Of a stretch of 64,000 nt of DNA, positions 35,736 through 44,098 are shown one piece after another. The DNA lies in the NCBI RefSeq assembly GCF_010093025.1, contig NZ_CP048114.1:310001-374000 (forward strand), written 5' to 3'. The notes beneath the pieces were generated by a model. That model was not told the DNA's origin. It saw nothing but the letters and a program-made list of their open reading frames with translations, and searched no databases. Position numbers and translations under genes: made by a program. Within the stretch, counting starts at the first letter, position 1. Each line of letters begins with the position of its first letter. The stretch comes from Edaphobacter sp. 12200R-103. GTDB lineage: Bacteria > Acidobacteriota > Terriglobia > Terriglobales > Acidobacteriaceae.

Positions 35736-36673
35736 TTTCCGGGGCTTGAAGCCCTCCTGGCGCGGCTCAGAAGTTCGGAATCTCGAAAGGCCTCCGTCCC
35801 TCCGGGCCGCAGTGTTGAGATGCCTGCGGCCTGATTTCCTGCCCGGGCGCAGGCCTCCAGTGACTCTCCTTTGACGAAGCGCGAGAGAAAACCGGCATCA
35901 AAGCTGTCGCCTGCGCCGATGGTATCGACAGGCTCGACCTTGTCAGTGGGAATCTCCCATCGTTCAATGCCACGCTGCACGATCGCGCCTTGAGCACCGC
36001 ACTTGACCGCGACGATTGGGACGCGCTCCGCAAGCCAGTGGATCGCCTGGCTAAGATCCTCCGTGCGGGCCATTCTGCGGGCTTCGTCTTCGTTCGGCAG
36101 AAGCAGGTCAATCTCAGGCAGCATGGCGAGGAAGGATTCGCCCCACAGGTCTTCCGGATCGTCATTGGTATCCAACGACACAGACATGCCTTGCTCGCGA
36201 AGGTTTCGGCATAATCCGGGGAGGCCGCTCTGCAGGTTCTTTTGCAGGAAAAAGGCGGAGACGTGGAAGTGCCTGGCCTGAAGAAGATAGTCCACGTTCA
36301 GCTCTTCGGTACTGAGATCCGCCAGTGTCCCCAGATAAGTGAGAATGTGCCGTGAGGAACCATGATGCAGCAGGATCGTAACTCCGGTCTGGCTGCCGTC
36401 CGTCGTCTGAATGCAATGCGAGAGATCGACGCCGGCCTGGTGGAGGCGATCAAGCGCAAGCACTCCCATCTCATCGCGGCCAACTTTGCCGATCATCCCC
36501 ACCTTGCTTCCAAGCGCGGAGAGATTATGCGCGAGAATGGCAGAGGAGCCTCCGAGCGTGAGCCTGAAGTCGCTGGCGAGAAGCTCGCGCTCAAGTGGCA
36601 TCTGCTGCGGAAGCCCGTAGAGGATGAGGTCAAGGTTGATGTCGCCGGCGATCGTTACGTCGAAGCTCTTCAT
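35732..36673 (-). CDS. PfkB-family sugar kinase
   Basis: 313 residues from ATG 36673, chosen because MKSFDVTIAGDINLDLILYGLP is the typical PfkB opening; longer frame lacks it. 'FRLTLGGSSAILAHNLSALGSKVGMIGKVGRDEMG' is the N-terminal pfkB signature, and 'DTIGAGDSFDAGFL' the C-terminal signature with the catalytic Asp. The substrate is unknown: a phospho-sugar fits its partner SIS isomerase. It is the last gene of the DeoR-SIS-PfkB operon; only 8 nt separate it from the SIS gene. Confidence 0.88.
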   Translation of the reverse strand: MKSFDVTIAGDINLDLILYGLPQQMPLERELLASDFRLTLGGSSAILAHNLSALGSKVGMIGKVGRDEMGVLALDRLHQAGVDLSHCIQTTDGSQTGVTILLHHGSSRHILTYLGTLADLSTEELNVDYLLQARHFHVSAFFLQKNLQSGLPGLCRNLREQGMSVSLDTNDDPEDLWGESFLAMLPEIDLLLPNEDEARRMARTEDLSQAIHWLAERVPIVAVKCGAQGAIVQRGIERWEIPTDKVEPVDTIGAGDSFDAGFLSRFVKGESLEACARAGNQAAGISTLRPGGTEAFRDSELLSRARRASSPGN

Positions 36674-36681
36674 TCGGGAGA

Positions 36682-37737
36682 CTAGAGTGTGACGACGCGG
36701 CTGAGGTTGCGGGGATTGTCGGGATCGAGCCCCCTGGCGAGACCGCGATAGCTTCCAAAGAGCTGGCCCCATACGACGTACACAATGAGTCGGGCGATCT
36801 CGGGGACGTTCAGTCCGAGCTCGATCAGAAGATCTGCAGAGTCCCGGAGTGTGTTTGAAGCCTTGTTGGTTACCGCCATCGTCGACGATCCCAGAGACTT
36901 CATCTCACGCAGCACAGCTGCCTCCTGATCGAGACCACCTTCTGAGATAAGTGCGCCGACCAGCGTTCGAGGACCGGCAATGGATTTAGGCCCATGGCGA
37001 AACTCGAGCGTATGGAAGTACTGCGCATAGGTGCTGGAAGATTCCATGACCTTCAGGGCCGTCTCCGACGCAATCGGATAGAGAGGGCCTTGTCCCAGGA
37101 AAGCGACATCGTCGAGTTCTGTCTTGGCGAAGGCCTCAACCCTGGGAGAGTAAATATCAAGCAGGCGGCGCAACTCGCCGGGCAGCGTCTTCAGGGCATC
37201 GAGAAACTCCTGCTTTCCTGCAAGCGTTGCTGCCATATATTGCAGGCCGAGCAGCATAGAGGTGAACGAGGACGTCATGACCGTGCTCTTTTCGACCACG
37301 GGCATCTTCAGCAGCCGGGGCGTCATCTCTTTCAGCTCGTGACCATCGCAGGTTACACCGAGGAACGAGATTCCCTGTGATTGCAGGTATTCGGCGACAC
37401 GCAGGATCTCCGAGGTATGCCCCGAGCGTGAGATCAGGACGGGGAAGTAGGACCGCTGGCTATAGGGCAAGGCCAGAGCCGGAAACAGCAGGATCTCTGA
37501 GGCGGGAATGGCGCGGGTCGGTACATTTAGCAGAAGCCCGAGGCTGCACGCTGCCGCCTGCGCAAGGTAGTAGCTGGTTCCGCAGCCGACAAAGACCCAC
37601 TCTGCACTTTCCGGCTCGCGTCCTGCGACCAGTCCGCGAAGGTTCGTCTCCTGCAATGCCGCCAGAGAGTCGTTCCAGACCTGAGGTTGATTGTGAATCT
37701 CGCTCAACGTCTGCACGTCCTGATGCATAAATGCCAA
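36682..37737 (-). CDS. SIS-domain sugar isomerase/deaminase-like protein (GlmS/AgaS type)
   Basis: 351 residues with two SIS domains: 'VFVGCGTSYYLAQAAACSLGLLLNVPTRAIPASEI' and 'VLISRSGHTSEILRVAEYLQSQGI' (domain 1), and 'VAFLGQGPLYPIASETALKVMESS...FRHGPKSI' (domain 2). 'EFRHGPKS' is the hallmark of the isomerase half of GlmS and of AgaS-like sugar-phosphate deaminases. There is no glutaminase domain. An amino- or ketosugar phosphate catabolic step is inferred from the operon with a DeoR regulator and a PfkB kinase. ATG 37737 or 37728 is the start. Confidence 0.85.
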   Translation of the reverse strand: MAFMHQDVQTLSEIHNQPQVWNDSLAALQETNLRGLVAGREPESAEWVFVGCGTSYYLAQAAACSLGLLLNVPTRAIPASEILLFPALALPYSQRSYFPVLISRSGHTSEILRVAEYLQSQGISFLGVTCDGHELKEMTPRLLKMPVVEKSTVMTSSFTSMLLGLQYMAATLAGKQEFLDALKTLPGELRRLLDIYSPRVEAFAKTELDDVAFLGQGPLYPIASETALKVMESSSTYAQYFHTLEFRHGPKSIAGPRTLVGALISEGGLDQEAAVLREMKSLGSSTMAVTNKASNTLRDSADLLIELGLNVPEIARLIVYVVWGQLFGSYRGLARGLDPDNPRNLSRVVTL

Positions 37738-37835
37738 CCTCCACCTTGGGTAAAGCCTACCCCATGTTTCTCATGATACTTAAGAATCGAAACTAAACGT
37801 AATCAAAAGAAAGTTTAATCGATTTGCCCGCTGAT

Positions 37836-38597
37836 TCATGCCAGAATTACCTCTATTCCGAAGCTCGTCAAGGCTTCCAGGTCCTCCTTCGAGATCTGAG
37901 TATCGGTAATGATCGTGTGTATCGCAGATGGTGAAACGATCTTTGCCAGACTCCTGCGGCTGAACTTGGTCGAATCGCATACGGCGATCACCCGGCGCGA
38001 GGCCTGTACCATCGCTCGATTGACACGTGCCTCAAGCACATTCGGAGTTGTAATTCCTGCGACGGGATCAAATCCATCCACTCCGAGAAAGAGGATGTCT
38101 GCGCGGATCTCATGAAGCATATCTTCTGCGGAAGGGCCGACGATGGAAAGCGCATTCTTCCGCATGGGGCCGCCCAGCAGAATGATCTCGAAATTGGTAC
38201 TGGCGAGGTCGGCAGCTATGTTGACGCCGTTGGTGACAATGGTCAGTTTGCCAAAGCGGCGAAGTGCCTGGGCGACGGCGGTTGTCGTCGTTCCTGAGTC
38301 GAGCAAAATGCACTCGCCCTCTCGGACCAGCGTGGCTGCGGCCTCTGCGATGCGCTGCTTCTCCTTCCAACGCTGAAGATGCTTTTTATCCACCGGAGGA
38401 TCGAGCAGTGACAAGTGTTGTGCGGCGAGTGCTCCGCCATGAGTACGCTTCACGAGACCGCGACTCTCCAGGTTATCGAGATCCTTGCGAATGGTGATGC
38501 GTGAGATTCCCAATGCTTCGGAGATCTCCGAAACAAGCACGCGCCCGTCTCTTTGAATCTGGGATAGAACATGCTGACGTCGTTCTTCGATCAGCAT
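37836..38597 (-). CDS. DeoR-family transcriptional regulator
   Basis: 253 residues from ATG 38597 (GAGG upstream); starts further upstream lack a site. N-terminal helix-turn-helix 'MLIEERRQHVLSQIQRDGRVLVSEISEALGISRITIRKDLDNLESRGLVKRTHGG' is a DeoR winged helix, and the C-terminal DeoRC sensor ('ILLDSGTTTTAVAQAL', 'TNGVNIAADLA', 'GGPMRKNALSIVG') binds a phospho-sugar. It heads the SIS-PfkB operon and is divergent from the amidohydrolase gene at 38773, so the 175-nt gap probably carries its operators; it is expected to repress one or both units until the sugar phosphate accumulates. Confidence 0.92.
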   Translation of the reverse strand: MLIEERRQHVLSQIQRDGRVLVSEISEALGISRITIRKDLDNLESRGLVKRTHGGALAAQHLSLLDPPVDKKHLQRWKEKQRIAEAAATLVREGECILLDSGTTTTAVAQALRRFGKLTIVTNGVNIAADLASTNFEIILLGGPMRKNALSIVGPSAEDMLHEIRADILFLGVDGFDPVAGITTPNVLEARVNRAMVQASRRVIAVCDSTKFSRRSLAKIVSPSAIHTIITDTQISKEDLEALTSFGIEVILA

Positions 38598-38772
38598 GGA
38601 ACTGCCTCGCTTGTTTGGGCGCCGCGTTGTTTTCATTGTCACGTGCAATCACTGAAGTAAGGGGCCCAGAACCCAGAATAGATGGTTCGAAGATCGTAGG
38701 CCACATTTTTTGCAGGATGGCGTATCCCCGCCGGGCGAAAAGGTTATCTTTGCTGGAGGTGGAGTTTTCCGC

Positions 38773-39828
38773 ATGGCCGAACTGAACGACAAATTTGTAA
38801 GTATGGTGACCGCAACCGCCCATGTCGATCTGCGATTGAGCGACTTCCAACCGCGCTCGTGTCTGAGCCTGGACGAGCATACGGTCCTGACGTCGCGGTT
38901 TCCGGCGATTGATTATCACAACCACCTCGACTCAACCGATCCTCGCGAGGTGCTTGCCATCATGGATCGGTGCGGGGTTGAGCATGTGGTCAATATCACC
39001 ATGCAGGTAGGACAGGCCGCACTCGATATGATGGATCGCTTTCACAAGGCGGCGCCTGGAAGATTCTCCTCTATCGGGTGGATGGACTGGAGCGGAGCCG
39101 GTCGCAGTGACTTTGCCGCAGTGACAATCGAGCGCCTGAAGCGAATGGTGGATCACGGCGCCTGTGGGATCAAGTTCTGGAAGGATCTGGGACTAACATT
39201 GCGCAACTCTGACGGCAAACTTTTACGTATTGACGATGAGCGCTTCGCGCCGATCTTTGCCGCCTGTGGAGAGCTTGGCCTGCCAGTGATGTTTCATACT
39301 GCGGACCCTACAGCTTTTTTCGATCCCATCGACCAATTCAATGAGCGATACGAGGAACTTGCCGCGCATCCAGATTGGAGCTTCCATGGCTCGCCGGTCT
39401 CCAAGCGCGAACTTTTGGAACAGCGCAATCGCGTGATAGCACGGCATCCGGAGGTGACCTTTGTAGGAGCACACTGCGCCGAATGCTCAGAGGATCTTCG
39501 CTTTTTGGCGCAGCAGCTGGATGCGCTTCCTAATCTCCAGGTTGACATCAGCGCGCGAACTCCCGAGCTTGGCCGGCAACCTTACAGCACGCGCGAGTTT
39601 TTTCTGAAGTACTCGGACCGCATCTTATTCGGAACTGACCTATTGCCAGACGACAACATGTATCGCCTCTACTTCCGTTTTCTCGAGACGGCAGACGAGT
39701 ACTTCGAATACCCGTCGCACGCCTCAAGGCAGGGCCGCTGGAACATCTACGGGATCTTTCTTCCTGACGATGTTCTGCGTAAGGTATACCGCGAGAATGC
39801 GCTGAAGTTGATGCCGCACCTGCGCTAG
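38773..39828 (+). CDS. Amidohydrolase-family metal-dependent hydrolase (PF04909-like)
   Basis: 351 residues from ATG 38773, with GGAGGTGGAG upstream. 'FPAIDYHNHLDSTDP' has the HxH metal ligands (YHNH), 'GIKFWKDLGLTLRNSDGKLL' the region of the carbamylated Lys or its replacement, 'PVMFHTADP' and 'TFVGAHCAE' later His ligands, and 'RILFGTDLLPDDNMYRLYFRFLETADEYFEYP' the catalytic Asp (GTD). This is the ACMSD/TatD-like amidohydrolase-2 group. Substrate unknown. Divergent from the DeoR regulator and possibly under its control. It overlaps the convergent DoxX-like gene by 4 nt. Confidence 0.85.
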   Translation: MAELNDKFVSMVTATAHVDLRLSDFQPRSCLSLDEHTVLTSRFPAIDYHNHLDSTDPREVLAIMDRCGVEHVVNITMQVGQAALDMMDRFHKAAPGRFSSIGWMDWSGAGRSDFAAVTIERLKRMVDHGACGIKFWKDLGLTLRNSDGKLLRIDDERFAPIFAACGELGLPVMFHTADPTAFFDPIDQFNERYEELAAHPDWSFHGSPVSKRELLEQRNRVIARHPEVTFVGAHCAECSEDLRFLAQQLDALPNLQVDISARTPELGRQPYSTREFFLKYSDRILFGTDLLPDDNMYRLYFRFLETADEYFEYPSHASRQGRWNIYGIFLPDDVLRKVYRENALKLMPHLR

Positions 39829-40631
39829 CGAGACACTGTCCGGCGGAACGGAAAGAGCACCCGCAGACGGGAATCACGCAGCCAGAGACCGGCCCAGGCC
39901 AGAATGCTGAACAGAACGGGAACAAGGCTGGGCAGCACGGCCTGGCCTGATCGCAGGTTCACGGCGGTCGCTCCTCCCATGTATCCCGTCACTAGCACAG
40001 CCCCAAAAAACGACGTGGCAGGAAACAGGTAGAGGGCCGTGCACACGATCTCGATATAACCAAGGAGATGGATGTGGTGCGGCGGGAACATTGGTGGTGG
40101 CGATCCAGTTTTGGGAACATAGGTGAACTTCACCACGGCCGTCAGGAGAATCAGCAGCGCCGCAAGAGCCGTGAGGATATACCCGGTTACAACAGATCTT
40201 TTCGACGAGTGTCCAGCCTCTGAACGGCTGGTGAATGGGAATACCTCGCGCAGGCTTCTGTCGAGCAGCCATATCCCTCCCCAGATAAAGAGCGCAATGT
40301 AGACCGGAAAGAGCGTATGGGTGAACAGGGGATTATCGACGCGCAGGTGGAGTGCGATTGCACCTCCAAGGTATCCGGTAAGGAGCAACGCCCCCAGCAC
40401 GGCTGTCGCCGGAATGGCGTACAACAGGGTACAGATGAGTGCAACCACGGCGATTGCGTGAGTCAACTGCATCGGAAACTGAAGTTGCGCCTGTGCCTGC
40501 GCCACTTGCGGCGATGAGGTGAACTTGATCGAAGCGTCCATCAACATGAAGAGAATGCTGAGAACGATGAGGGCATAGCCGATGGAATTGCGACGCTTTG
40601 ACGGTGCGTAGGTCTCGATTTCAACGGTCAT
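39825..40631 (-). CDS. Tandem-duplicated DoxX-like membrane protein
   Basis: 268 residues with two homologous halves. Half 1 (about residues 15-125) has 'IGYALIVLSILFMLMDASIKF', 'IPATAVLGALLLTGYLGGAIALHLR' and 'GGIWLLDRSLREVFPF'. Half 2 (about 142-265) has 'TGYILTALAALLILLTAVVKF', 'FPATSFFGAVLVTGYMGGATAVNLR' and 'AGLWLRDSRLRVLFPF'. Each is a four-helix DoxX-like unit. DoxX proteins are frequent next to ECF42/DGPF genes, which follow here on the same strand. Function unknown; ordinary DoxX-like proteins of this type are single-unit of about 130 residues. Confidence 0.85.
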   Translation of the reverse strand: MTVEIETYAPSKRRNSIGYALIVLSILFMLMDASIKFTSSPQVAQAQAQLQFPMQLTHAIAVVALICTLLYAIPATAVLGALLLTGYLGGAIALHLRVDNPLFTHTLFPVYIALFIWGGIWLLDRSLREVFPFTSRSEAGHSSKRSVVTGYILTALAALLILLTAVVKFTYVPKTGSPPPMFPPHHIHLLGYIEIVCTALYLFPATSFFGAVLVTGYMGGATAVNLRSGQAVLPSLVPVLFSILAWAGLWLRDSRLRVLFPFRRTVSR

Positions 40632-40703
40632 AGGGGTGATCTTTCTTTTCTAGAGTGGTTGGAAGGCGGGCGGCGATGTCTCGGAGCATTGCCGCCCTCG
40701 GGA

Positions 40704-41132
40704 TCAGCTCTGGCGAGATTCGAGCTCAGTGCGCAGACGTTCTTCACTCGCCCGAAGCTCCGGCGTCAGCTCCGAGCCGAAATCGTCCAGCTCGAAGATC
40801 TGCCTGATCTCAATTTCACCTTCCTCGTTCGAAGAGCCGGGGCACCGCTTCACCCATTCGATGGCCTCTTCTTTGCTTTTGCACTGCCAGATCCAGAAGC
40901 CGGCGATCAGCTCTTTGGTTTCTGCAAAGGGGCCGTCCATCACCATCCGTTTGTCTCCGCTGAAGCGAACTCGTGTACCTTTCGAACTGGGATGGAGTCC
41001 CTCGCCTGCGAGCATCACGCCGGCAGCGACGAGTTCTTCATTGAACTTGCCCATCTCTTCCAGGAGCTTCTGGTCCGGCATGGCTCCAGCTTCTGAGTTG
41101 GGAGTGGCCTTAATGATGATCATGAATCGCAT
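40704..41132 (-). CDS. DGPF/YCII-domain protein 1
   Basis: 142 residues. 'MRFMIIIKATPNSEAGAMPDQKLLEEMGKFNEELVAAGVMLAGEGLHPSSKGTRVRFS', 'MVMDGPFAETKELIAGFWIWQCKSKEEAIEWVKRCPGS' and 'EIEIRQIFELDDFG' match the YCII/DGPF family. A D-G-P-F motif and a conserved His are present. AAAGGAAC lies upstream of the ATG. The family is a hallmark partner of ECF42 sigma factors; the molecular function is unknown. First listed of four paralogues in a row on this strand, with 36 nt to the next. Confidence 0.9.
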   Translation of the reverse strand: MRFMIIIKATPNSEAGAMPDQKLLEEMGKFNEELVAAGVMLAGEGLHPSSKGTRVRFSGDKRMVMDGPFAETKELIAGFWIWQCKSKEEAIEWVKRCPGSSNEEGEIEIRQIFELDDFGSELTPELRASEERLRTELESRQS

Positions 41133-41168
41133 TGCACTTCGTTCCTTTCGCGGGTGAGAGTTTGTTGT

Positions 41169-41591
41169 TCAGGATGCTCTTCTGTTGTCCGGTTGCATCT
41201 CTGTCAGTCCGGCAGCTGCCTTCTGGACGTCAGGAGGAAAGTCGGCGAGCTCCTGCACCTGGCGTATCTCAATGGTCTCGTTGGCAGAGGCAGGGCAGCG
41301 TTTCGCCCACTCGATTGCCTCTTCGCGTGACCGGACCTGGATCATCCAGTAGCCGCCGAGCACTTCTTTCACTTCAGCAAAAGGGCCGTCTGTCACGTGC
41401 GGTTTTCCGTCCTCGAAGGTGACGCGCGCTCCGGTCGACGGTGGATGAAGACCGTCGAGCGCCAGCAGGACTCCTGCTTTTTTCAGGGATTCGTTGTACT
41501 TCATCATTGCGGTTACTGCTTCGGCGCTTGGCATCGTGTCCGGAGCTGCACTCTCATATCCTTTAGGGATCATCAGCATCATGAATCGCAT
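41169..41591 (-). CDS. DGPF/YCII-domain protein 2
   Basis: 140 residues. 'MRFMMLMIPKGYESAAPDTMPSAEAVTAMMKYNESLKKAGVLLALDGLHPPS' and 'TDGPFAEVKEVLGGYWMIQVRSREEAIEWAKRCPA' carry the DGPF motif. It is more like copy 1 than like copy 3. AGGAG precedes the ATG at 41591. Nine nucleotides from the next gene upstream, so the three YCII genes are co-transcribed. Confidence 0.9.
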   Translation of the reverse strand: MRFMMLMIPKGYESAAPDTMPSAEAVTAMMKYNESLKKAGVLLALDGLHPPSTGARVTFEDGKPHVTDGPFAEVKEVLGGYWMIQVRSREEAIEWAKRCPASANETIEIRQVQELADFPPDVQKAAAGLTEMQPDNRRAS

Positions 41592-41600
41592 GTTTGGCTC

Positions 41601-41999
41601 CTATACGGTTTGTGCCTGATGGCTCAGCTTGATGGACTCGATACAGTTGTCGGAGTCGTGAACGAGACGGATCTCGACCTCGCCATCGCCGGCGATCTCG
41701 AGAAACTCGCGGGCTTCTGCGATGGCCTCCTGCTTCGAGTTCGCCCGGTAGAGGGCGAATCCGGCGATCAGTTCCTTCGCCTCGGCGAATGGCCCATCCG
41801 TTACGTTGAGTTTCCCATTGCTCAACCGAACCTTGGCGCCGTTGCAGGTGGGACCGCAGCCCTCGGTCGCAAGCAGCTTGCCTTCTTCGATCTTCCGCTG
41901 GATAAGATCGCCCATGCGGGCCATCATCTCTGGTGTGGGTGGGAGGCCAGCCTCCACGCTGGCCACATCTGCGGGGCGGTACAGCATAAGAAATCGCAT
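41601..41999 (-). CDS. DGPF/YCII-domain protein 3
   Basis: 132 residues. 'MRFLMLYRPADVASVEAGLPPTPEMMARMGDLIQRKIEEGKLLATEGCGPTCNGAKVRLS' and 'VTDGPFAEAKELIAGFALYRANSKQEAIAEAREFLEIAG' belong to the same family; it has the divergent N-terminus of DGPF proteins that use PTP-E-M. Part of the same operon. Confidence 0.9.
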   Translation of the reverse strand: MRFLMLYRPADVASVEAGLPPTPEMMARMGDLIQRKIEEGKLLATEGCGPTCNGAKVRLSNGKLNVTDGPFAEAKELIAGFALYRANSKQEAIAEAREFLEIAGDGEVEIRLVHDSDNCIESIKLSHQAQTV

Positions 42000-42033
42000 C
42001 TTCTGTAACCTCTGTGTGTCTGTGGTGGCTGGG

Positions 42034-42447
42034 CTATGCGTTTGGTTCGTTGCAGTTGATCATCCAGGCGATTCCGAACTTGTCGGTGAACATCGCGAAG
42101 CGCGTCGCCCAGAACGTCGGCTGGATCGGCATCGTCACCTTGCCACCGGCAGAGAGCTCGTTGAAGATGCGCTCGGCCTCGGCGTTCTGGTCGACCTGCA
42201 GGCTGACGGAGAAACCCTGGGGTGCCTTGTAGTGCTCCGGCGGGGCATCGGAGGCCATCAGAACGGCGTCACCTACGGTCAGGCGGGCATGCATGATCTT
42301 GTCGCGCCATTCTGGAGCGGTGTGCTGCTCGGCGGGAGTTCCGGCGTGGGGGAGCATCGCCTCAATCTTGCCCTTGAGGACACGCTCGTAAAACTTGAAG
42401 GCTTCTTCACAGTCGCCTTTAAAGAAGAGATAGGGTTGAATCTGCAT
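42034..42447 (-). CDS. VOC-superfamily (PhnB-like) protein
   Basis: 137 residues from ATG 42447 with GGAG 7 nt upstream; TTG 42453 rejected. 'QIQPYLFFKGDCEEAFKFYERVLKGKIEAMLPHAGTP', 'KIMHARLTVGDAVLMASDAPPEH' and 'WATRFAMFTDKFGIAWMINC' match PhnB-like dimeric VOC proteins (DUF1428/3-dmu-9_3-mt). They commonly accompany YCII genes. Metal or substrate binding is not proven. Same strand and operon as the YCII proteins. Confidence 0.88.
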   Translation of the reverse strand: MQIQPYLFFKGDCEEAFKFYERVLKGKIEAMLPHAGTPAEQHTAPEWRDKIMHARLTVGDAVLMASDAPPEHYKAPQGFSVSLQVDQNAEAERIFNELSAGGKVTMPIQPTFWATRFAMFTDKFGIAWMINCNEPNA

Positions 42448-42571
42448 GGTCAATCTCCTTCACATAAGAAAGCGGTTTTTTCTGCCGCTTTACATACTCG
42501 TCGAATGGAGACGACGGAAATCGACACGTCCTCACAAAAAATAGAAATATTTTTGCGAGAAGTTTGCGTAA

Positions 42572-43024
42572 TTATCCGACAGTAGTCGTCTGCAGGTTCT
42601 TTTCTGCATCCGACGCCATGGTCTTCGATGCGTGTTTCGTCAGCTCCTCTGCGTAGTCGGCCGGGAAATCAGATGCCTCAATGAGCTGGCGGATCTCGAC
42701 CTCAACGTCGCACTCACCCGTGAGGGTAGGGCACTTCTGCGCCCAGGCGAGAGCCTCTTCTCTGGAAGGGACGTTGATTACGATGAATCCGGCGACAAGT
42801 TCCTTTAGCTCGGTGAAGGGGCCGTCCACCACAGTCTGCTTGCCCTTATTGATGACGATCCGGGAGGAGTTCGCACTGGGCTGCAACCACTCACCGCCCA
42901 GCAGAATGCCAGCATCGCGCATGGATTGGTAGTAGTTTCCGATAGCGCCAAGAAGTTCTTTGCTCGGCAGACCTGCACCCTGTTCCATCTGCTTGTCGGC
43001 TTTGCGAAGGATCATGAATCGCAT
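42572..43024 (-). CDS. DGPF/YCII-domain protein 4
   Basis: 150 residues from ATG 43024, chosen because MRFMILRKADKQMEQGAGLPSKELLGAIGNYYQSMRDAGILLGGEWLQPS is the family opening with GGGGGAAC upstream. 'TVVDGPFTELKELVAGFIVINVPSREEALAWAQKCPT' holds the DGPF motif. It is the most diverged of the four copies, having VDGPFTEL instead of TDGPFAE. It lies 119 nt upstream of the VOC gene. Confidence 0.9.
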   Translation of the reverse strand: MRFMILRKADKQMEQGAGLPSKELLGAIGNYYQSMRDAGILLGGEWLQPSANSSRIVINKGKQTVVDGPFTELKELVAGFIVINVPSREEALAWAQKCPTLTGECDVEVEIRQLIEASDFPADYAEELTKHASKTMASDAEKNLQTTTVG

Positions 43025-43141
43025 GTTGAGTTCCCCCGGCGACGATTTTACGTGGATGGAAATACGGCTCAAATGCGAGTTCTATCAGGCGAAGGTTTTG
43101 GGTCTCAAATATGTGACCAGTGACGCCACTTAACTTCTGAG

Positions 43142-44098
43142 CTATCGCGCTAACCGCTCAAGATGCCGGAACCCGCCGGTTGCGATAAACATCGTCAAAA
43201 ACACTGACAGGTTATAGCTGGCATGCACCAGTGCCGAGCTGGCGACCGATCGTGTGCGGACGCGGACGGCGGTCAGGACCAGTGAGACGCAGAAGAGGAC
43301 GAAGACAGCGATCCATGTATGTCCCAGCTGCTGGCCGTGAATCAGCGCGAAAAAGATGCTGGAGAGGATCGCCGAGAAGATGATGGAGGCCAGCGTCAGG
43401 TTGGTGGTATTGCGCCAGTGTTCGTGCGCTGCGGGAGTCCGGGGCAGGCAGAGCCAGTCATAGGCGATGGCAAAGGCTGGGAAGAGAAAGCCGCGGAAGG
43501 CGATCTCTTCAAACATGGGAGCAAGCAGGGTACCGAAAGCCGCGACCACCCAGACATCGGATGATGTGCGGAAGAAATCGTCCATCGGGATCGATTTCGG
43601 CACGGGAATCAGCGAAGAGAGGGCCTGCACGATGAAGCCGATGAGAAGACCGATCGGGATCAGCTTGAAGGCGTTGCGCCGCGCAGTTGCGAAGTTCCAC
43701 TGGATTCCGTTGCTGAAGGAGCGCTGCCAGAGCAGAGGAAAAAACAGCCAGGAGGCGGCCAGCGTGAGGACATAGCTGACGGCCTCGGCGGCGATCAGCA
43801 GCTTGGGATGTGCTGCGGCAACGCCCGTCCTGTGCGGATCGGCCACCGGATGCGCCAGCCCCAGCAGAGAGACCTGGGCGATCATCAGCAGCAGAAATGT
43901 CAGCGCGACGAAGAGGATCGCGTGGCCGATGTGAGGAACCCGCGCTGGAACCCCGGGGCCGCGAGCGTCCGAGGGGGGAGGCGCCTGGATTACGATGGCC
44001 TCTCCGTTAGGAGACATCGCGACATCAGCGGGAGCCTGCGGCTGTGAAAGGTCGCGGTGCAGATCGTCAGGCTGCGGAGGTGTAGCAGGTTGGCTCAT
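43142..44098 (-). CDS. CPBP intramembrane metalloprotease
   Basis: 318 residues with a Pro-rich cytoplasmic N-terminus (1-60) and about eight helices. Motif 1 '[17 protein letters not shown]' (EExxxR), motif 2 'FALIHGQQ' (FxxxH) and motif 3 'ALVHASYN' (HxxxN/H) are the CPBP/Abi-family glutamic protease signature, cutting CAAX-like or bacteriocin-processing substrates within the membrane. The start codon overlaps the uvrA stop (ATGA), so the two genes are coupled although their functions look unrelated. Confidence 0.9.
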   Translation of the reverse strand: MSQPATPPQPDDLHRDLSQPQAPADVAMSPNGEAIVIQAPPPSDARGPGVPARVPHIGHAILFVALTFLLLMIAQVSLLGLAHPVADPHRTGVAAAHPKLLIAAEAVSYVLTLAASWLFFPLLWQRSFSNGIQWNFATARRNAFKLIPIGLLIGFIVQALSSLIPVPKSIPMDDFFRTSSDVWVVAAFGTLLAPMFEEIAFRGFLFPAFAIAYDWLCLPRTPAAHEHWRNTTNLTLASIIFSAILSSIFFALIHGQQLGHTWIAVFVLFCVSLVLTAVRVRTRSVASSALVHASYNLSVFLTMFIATGGFRHLERLAR

